Part shown: positions 22,103-25,439 of the stretch, one piece after another
Position numbering within the stretch: the stretch's first letter is position 1
Layout of the letters: every line of letters starts with the position of its first letter
Source of the DNA: Lachnospiraceae bacterium
Lineage (GTDB): Bacteria > Bacillota > Clostridia > Lachnospirales > Lachnospiraceae
NCBI GenBank assembly: GCA_030825115.1
Contig: JAPJQL010000046.1
Span: 1-25,439 of the forward strand
DNA length: 25,439 nucleotides
Direction of reading: 5' to 3'
Notes under the pieces: generated by a model
Database searches by the model: none
What the model saw: only the letters and a program-made list of their open reading frames with translations
Told to the model about the DNA's origin: nothing
Program-made: the position numbers and the translations under genes

Positions 22103-22733
22103 ATTTTGGAACGCTACGCAAAGAAAAACGGATTGCAGAACTGCCGGTTTTACCTGGACGATGGGGCCAATGGGACGATGTTCGACCGGCCGGGCTTTCA
22201 AAAGATGATTGCCGATGTGAAAGCCGGGCTTGTGAAAACCGTGGTCGTCAAGGATATGTCCCGCTTTGGGCGCGACTATCTGAAGGTGGGCATATATACG
22301 GAAATTCTGTTCCCGGACAAAGTCGTCCGTTTCATCGCCATCAACGACGGCGTGGATTCCGACAAGGGCGAAAGCGACTTCACTGTGCTGCGGAATTTTT
22401 TAACGAGTGGTACACGCGGGACACCAGCAAGAAAATCCGCGCCGTGAAACGGGCGCATGGCACGTCCGGCAGACCCCTCACCAGCCAGGTGCCATACAGC
22501 TAGATACTGGGGGAAGATGGGAAATTGCGTGGAAAAGTTTTTGAATGTGGTCAAGCGGCACATCAACTTTGAGGAATTGACGCCGGAACTGCTTCATGAG
22601 TTTATCGACAGGATTGTGGTGCATGAGGCGGAGAAGATGGGGCCGCGCCGGACACAGCGCATTGAAATCTATTACAACTTCATCGGGGCGGTGGAACTGC
22701 CCGAATCAGCGAAGAAACAGAACAAACTTCCAT
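22103..22733 (+). pseudogene. TnpX-like large serine recombinase remnant
   Basis: Two pieces of a Tn4451/TnpX-type large serine recombinase are visible. The first (ILERYAKKNGLQ, FDRPGFQKMIADVKAG, KDMSRFGRDYLKVG, RFIAINDGVDS) is part of the catalytic domain but lacks the N-terminal ~40 residues with the nucleophilic Ser. It shifts frame in a T-run near 22397 (LRNFFNEWYTRDTSKKI) and stops at 22501-22503. The second (from about 22517: NCVEKFLNVVKRHINFEELT, then LLHEFIDRIVVHEAEK and IEIYYNFIGAVELPE) matches the distal end (DUF4368-like region). The large middle DNA-binding part is deleted. It marks a degraded integrative element. Confidence 0.85.
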
Positions 22734-23099
22734 TGTTGCCGAGGAGGTGCGTGGCCTGACCAGTAAGTCCATGAAAGCCTCTAATAGCACGGCGGCTCTG
22801 ATTAAGGGTCCCCTCCACACAGTAGAAAGCAGAACCAGGATAGCATAAGAGACCGCGCAGTCTATGTCGAAGGCAGTGGAAGGAACGCAGCCAGTAACCA
22901 ACAGCATCAATAAGCATTCTATCTCTAGCTAGGTGACGCACGGAATCGACCAGATATCCAGCGTGATCCAGACTAACTCCGCCACCTCCGAGGTACCAAT
23001 CACGGCCAGCCAGGAGCTGTCAGGGCAGACCCACCTGCTGATACTCCTGATCGGTAGTTTAAGCTGAAGCAAAACGTCATCAAAATGCTGTATGATTAA
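22732..23099 (+). pseudogene. Methyl-accepting chemotaxis protein C-terminus, decayed
   Basis: Directly after the recombinase remnant, in another frame, the sequence reads IVAEEVRGLTSKSMKAS, then ETAQSMSKAVEGTQPV and GIDQISSVIQTNSATSE, ending near FKLKQNVIKMLYD. This is the cytoplasmic signalling-domain end of a methyl-accepting chemotaxis protein, which would contact CheA/CheW. In-frame TAA and TAG codons interrupt it, and a frameshift near 23058 precedes the natural end. The ligand-binding and membrane parts are absent. The junction with the recombinase fragment at about 22732 suggests a deletion. Confidence 0.8.
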
Positions 23100-23203
23100 C
23101 CATCTGCAATGCTGCAGCAGCCCCAGACTTTTATTGACAACATTTTTAACAATCTTTATAATTATAATATTAGAAATAAACACTAGAAAGGGATGTGACC
23201 GCT

Positions 23204-23518
23204 ATGGTTCAGTACATATGGGTTATCGTAGGTGAGGGAGCCGTAATGGCTGTATTGGCGTATCTATACTATAAGGAGAGAAAGCGGCGGATATGGAGTG
23301 AAATGCAGGCGGAGTCCGACCGAAACATGGTTGACTCTGTCATCCATGTTTTAGTAAAAAATAATAGAATTTTATGAGTCTCTGTTTCGTGACATCTGTG
23401 ATATCGCACATAAAGAGAAAGAGACCAAGGAAACTGAACATGTGAATTTCAGGTCCACGATTTGAAGGAAATCGAAGATAGAGAAATATGGAAAATATCT
23501 ACAGGATTTATATGGTAG
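23204..23518 (+). pseudogene. Small membrane-anchored protein, frameshifted
   Basis: The first frame (from ATG 23204; a GTG at 23195 is also possible) gives MVQYIWVIVGEGAVMAVLAY, one membrane helix, followed by a charged segment (YYKERKRRIWSEMQAESD) and stops at 23377. An apparent shift near 23366 continues with EFYESLFRDICDIAHKEKE, and a second near 23450 continues with QVHDLKEIEDREIWKIS to TAG at 23516-23518. The composition stays protein-like across both shifts, so I read one broken gene of about 100 aa. AGAAAGGGA lies upstream. Function unknown. Confidence 0.45.
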
Positions 23519-23532
23519 TGTCAGAATATATA

Positions 23533-23541
23533 TGATATAAT
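23533..23541 (+). promoter_or_regulatory. Extended -10 promoter of accessory block B
   Basis: TGATATAAT forms an extended -10 (TGnTATAAT). The -35 position (TGGTAG) is poor. The predicted start near 23548 is followed within 50 bases by a terminator-like hairpin. Confidence 0.5.
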
Positions 23542-23594
23542 AATTGTGTTATTTCAAATCATCCTACACATAGCATACTTTGCTAAGTTATTTG

Positions 23595-23625
23595 CCTGTT
23601 CAAAAGAGCAGGTCTATGCTTTTTT
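23595..23625 (+). terminator. First leader hairpin of block B
   Basis: CCTGTTC (23595-23601), loop AAAA and GAGCAGG (23606-23612) pair with one G-U. TATGCT (23615-23620) can also pair with an upstream AGCATA (about 23573-23578), and a T-run ends at 23625. The alternative outer and inner pairings would allow switching. Confidence 0.6.
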
Positions 23626-23655
23626 ACTGTGGGAGCAATCAGGGGTAAACGCTTG

Positions 23656-23683
23656 AAAGCAGACTTTAGTGTCTGCTTTTTTT
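23656..23683 (+). terminator. Second leader terminator of block B
   Basis: AAAGCAGAC (23656-23664), a 6-base loop and GTCTGCTTT (23671-23679) form a 9-bp stem running into seven T (23677-23683). It lies 87 bases before the first gene of the block. Confidence 0.8.
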
Positions 23684-23770
23684 GTTTACAGAAAGGAGAG
23701 AGGCATTGTAGACAGAGTGCGCAACATCTATGACAGATATTAATTAAATATATGTTAGAAAGGGGTACAA

Positions 23771-24157
23771 ATGAAAATTCAGTTAAAAGAATTCTTGGAT
23801 ATGGTCGCTTGTACAGAAATCTGCTGTTATACCGATGAACAGACTCAACTAGCCAAAGAAACTTTTATTGGTGTAGGCATGCTAAATGAACCAATTCAGT
23901 TAAATCGCTGCATAAAAATCGCTCTGGAACATGCAGGGATTCTATTTGGCAATGACCTTGATACTGTTGCTCGGAGATTCAATAGCAGCGCGGATTTAGT
24001 GTCGAGCGGTACGTACAGAATTGTGGATTTACTTAATTATTCCATGGTAGATTTTAAAAATGGTACAGCTTATACGATGTATTTTAAAGAGATACCGAAT
24101 ACAGGCGTCCGTGGCGGGCTATACCGACAATTAAGTAACGACGAAATTCCAGGATAA
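23771..24157 (+). CDS. Unknown accessory protein, 128 aa
   Basis: The soluble 128-aa product (MKIQLKEFLDMVACTEICCY at its start) has no membrane helix and no family I can name. AGAAAGGGG lies just before the ATG at 23771. The leader with two terminators upstream is like that of the gene at 5630, and the small-gene neighbourhood suggests an integrative-element accessory gene. Confidence 0.6.
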   Translation: MKIQLKEFLDMVACTEICCYTDEQTQLAKETFIGVGMLNEPIQLNRCIKIALEHAGILFGNDLDTVARRFNSSADLVSSGTYRIVDLLNYSMVDFKNGTAYTMYFKEIPNTGVRGGLYRQLSNDEIPG

Positions 24158-24210
24158 AGAATAAGGTGAATTGAAATTTCTACTAAGAGTTTTTAAATTA
24201 AGGAGGAGTC

Positions 24211-24459
24211 ATGACCATTCGAGAATTATATGAAGAAGGACAACTTATCATCGAGCATGTACAAAATTCCCTATACAATATTAGATTTATTAACTCAGAA
24301 GGAGATTGGGATGAGACGCAATTTACTGTAAATGCAGCATCTGCAGAAGCGGCTGTAGACGAGTTAACACTATTGTTTGATGATTTTTGCACAGAGAATG
24401 GCTTTAGCAGCAACGATGTGCTGGAGGTCGTATACGTTGGCCAGGATATTGAAGATTGA
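24211..24459 (+). CDS. Unknown acidic small protein, 82 aa
   Basis: A full AGGAGGAG (24201-24208) precedes the ATG at 24211. The product is strongly acidic (GDWDETQFTV, ASAEAAVDELTLLFDDF) with an alpha/beta look and no cysteine cluster or membrane helix. Its stop TGA overlaps a possible TTG start of the following frame. Not recognised. Acidic small proteins in mobile elements are sometimes DNA mimics, but nothing here proves that. Confidence 0.6.
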   Translation: MTIRELYEEGQLIIEHVQNSLYNIRFINSEGDWDETQFTVNAASAEAAVDELTLLFDDFCTENGFSSNDVLEVVYVGQDIED

Positions 24460-24736
24460 AAAAGATCATTAAACCAGTAAAGTTATCCCATGATTGGGAA
24501 AAGGTATTTGAATATGCCTGGGCTGCCAGCCATAATAATTATGGCGCACAGACACAACCAACTTGTTGATTGATAACGAATCGACGAAAGGCGAGTCAGC
24601 TAAATTGGTATCAAAATACCACAAATTAATGAACCGGAACCGGTCGCAGTACAAAAAATTCATTGGTGAAAAGAGGGCAGAAACGAACTGGGGCAAGGTT
24701 CGCCGCATAGCGGCAGAAAGGTCGGATGCTATATGA
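24456..24736 (+). pseudogene. Small unknown gene with a frameshift
   Basis: From a TTG at 24456 (overlapping the previous stop) the frame reads KKIIKPVKLSHDWEKVFEYA and stops at 24567-24569. Near 24545 a neighbouring frame takes over with protein-like sequence (TDTTNLLIDNE, AKLVSKYHKLMNRNRSQYKK, NWGKVRRIAAERSDAI) to TGA 24734-24736. One indel would join them into a basic ~90-aa protein. Function unknown. Confidence 0.4.
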
Positions 24737-24842
24737 TAAAAAAACAGATTTAGATGTTTTACGGAAAGCAATTGATAAAGCGCTGATAACGGTTGGAGAG
24801 GAGTGCGGAGTAGAATTAAAATATGGAACTCAGATTAAATAA
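24726..24842 (+). CDS. Unknown small protein, 38 aa
   Basis: The ATG at 24726 lies inside the end of the previous frame, with GAAAGG just upstream, and encodes a 38-aa helical, charged peptide (MLYDKKTDLDVLRKAIDKAL, then a GEECG segment). Its stop overlaps the next gene by 20 bases. It is too short to name. Overlapping packing supports it only moderately. Confidence 0.35.
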   Translation: MLYDKKTDLDVLRKAIDKALITVGEECGVELKYGTQIK

Positions 24843-25026
24843 TATATTCAGCCGGGAAGATATACATCTATTATATCATGCATGCATGAGCTATGGTGAC
24901 AGCCTTCTTGAGGTCAATAAAAAAGTACATGGCTGTTCTGATGTGGCAAAACGGCTTGATTTAAGGGCAAAAGAGGCTTATAGCATGGCTTCCCGGCTGG
25001 CGCACAGAATGGAGGATAACGATTGA
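24823..25026 (+). CDS. Unknown small protein, 67 aa
   Basis: The 67-aa product starts MELRLNNIFSREDIHLLYHA and is predicted helical, with a basic C-terminal half (AKRLDLRAKEAYSMASRLAH). The ribosome site is poor, and coupling to the preceding 38-aa frame is likely. Its stop overlaps a TTG start by 4 bases. No family recognised. It is part of a run of compact, overlapping genes typical of prophage or integrative-element cargo. Confidence 0.5.
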   Translation: MELRLNNIFSREDIHLLYHACMSYGDSLLEVNKKVHGCSDVAKRLDLRAKEAYSMASRLAHRMEDND

Positions 25027-25219
25027 TAAAAATCATTGTGCCGGCACATGATGAGCAGGTAAAGCGGCTGGTTTTGGAATACCAGTACAAAGATATGCCT
25101 ACAGCCGGTTTTTAGATTCCTGGGTGCCGGAAGATGGGTACACAGAAGTTTTGAACTACGGGATTGCTTTTTTCCGGAAACGCTGCAAAATCAAGGTGCA
25201 GCGCCGCCAATTTTTATAA
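25023..25219 (+). pseudogene. Small unknown gene, frameshifted in a T-run
   Basis: From the TTG at 25023 the frame reads IKIIVPAHDEQVKRLVLEYQ and stops at 25113-25115 inside a run of five T. The adjacent frame carries on with LDSWVPEDGYTEVLNYGIAF and a basic tail to TAA 25217-25219. A single T change would restore one ~64-aa protein. Function unknown. Confidence 0.4.
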
Positions 25220-25254
25220 TATCCTTGCTGTGAACCAACTTTGAGATGTAAAGA

Positions 25255-25308
25255 GGCCGGTTTTTCTTTGAAACAAGAGAAGCCGGCCCTTATACATTAT
25301 GTTTTTTT
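25255..25308 (+). terminator. Terminator closing accessory block B
   Basis: GGCCGG (25255-25260) and CCGGCC (25283-25288) pair, with further imperfect pairing of the inner T-rich and A-rich arms. TTATACATTATG and seven T (25302-25308) follow. The AGGCCGG/GCCGGCC core is shared with the hairpin at 6893-6927. Confidence 0.6.
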
Positions 25309-25311
25309 GTA

Positions 25312-25439
25312 GTGCGCCGCCGGGCGCACATTCTAATAAACTTGAGGGCCATGGATATGGGGAATATGATGTAACCCTGTAGCCCGCTGAATTGAAAAAG
25401 TAAATTCCAGTGCAGGACTAAATTCCACCGGTCTTTAAA
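25312..25439. other. Window end without a recognisable gene
   Basis: A hairpin GTGCGCC/GGCGCAC (25312-25329) lies here with no T-run. I see no gene in the remaining bases. Confidence 0.5.

Noticed and set aside
1..25439. CRISPR array, tRNA or rRNA genes
   Set aside because: No regularly spaced direct repeats, no cloverleaf with a T-loop GTTCGA-type motif and no rRNA-like stretch were seen on reading both strands.

Overview
The window looks like a chromosomal segment of a low-to-mid GC Gram-positive gut clostridium, most probably a Lachnospiraceae member. The reasons are strong AGGAGG-type ribosome sites, GTG/TTG starts, IS256-family and Tn4451/TnpX-type recombinase remnants, and small accessory genes with terminator-rich leaders. 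No rRNA, tRNA or CRISPR was seen, and species assignment is inference.

Left part (1-5.3 kb): envelope metabolism on the plus strand. It holds a UDP-GlcNAc 2-epimerase (wecB), a membrane acyltransferase carrying a ten-G tract, a decayed stretch with a possible cell-wall-repeat remnant, a VanZ-like membrane protein, and phosphoglucosamine mutase (glmM).

Accessory block A (5.4-10.2 kb): a consensus-like promoter and two tandem terminators precede three small unknown genes. Then come a minus-strand coiled-coil/HTH protein with a 12-bp palindromic operator over its own promoter, a tiny putative leader peptide with a terminator, an unknown gene, a MobA-like relaxase fragment and a decayed IS256-family element.

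Core of interest (10.2-21.7 kb): a tightly packed, same-strand cluster that I do not recognise as any described pathway. In order it has a possible 53-aa small protein, a sugar-1-phosphate-type nucleotidyltransferase, a Nudix-aminotransferase fusion, a PIG-L/LmbE-type deacetylase, a second aminotransferase paralogous to the first, a DcsG-like ATP-grasp enzyme, a second ATP-grasp ligase, a B12-binding radical SAM enzyme, a SPASM radical SAM enzyme split by an apparent one-base frameshift, and an M24 (Xaa-Pro peptidase/creatinase fold) protein. Overlapping or near-touching genes indicate one operon from a promoter at about 10.45 kb. The set fits assembly of a small amino-acid or amino-sugar derived metabolite: activation, deacetylation, transamination, ATP-dependent amide formation, radical tailoring and hydrolytic release. 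The product cannot be told from sequence.

Right part (21.7-25.4 kb): mobile-element debris (a TnpX-like serine recombinase fragment, a chemotaxis receptor C-terminus with stops, a frameshifted small membrane gene), then accessory block B, with small unknown genes behind an extended -10 promoter and two tandem terminators like those of block A. A relaxase remnant on one side of the core and a recombinase remnant on the other suggest that the cluster lies in a formerly mobile, now decayed island.
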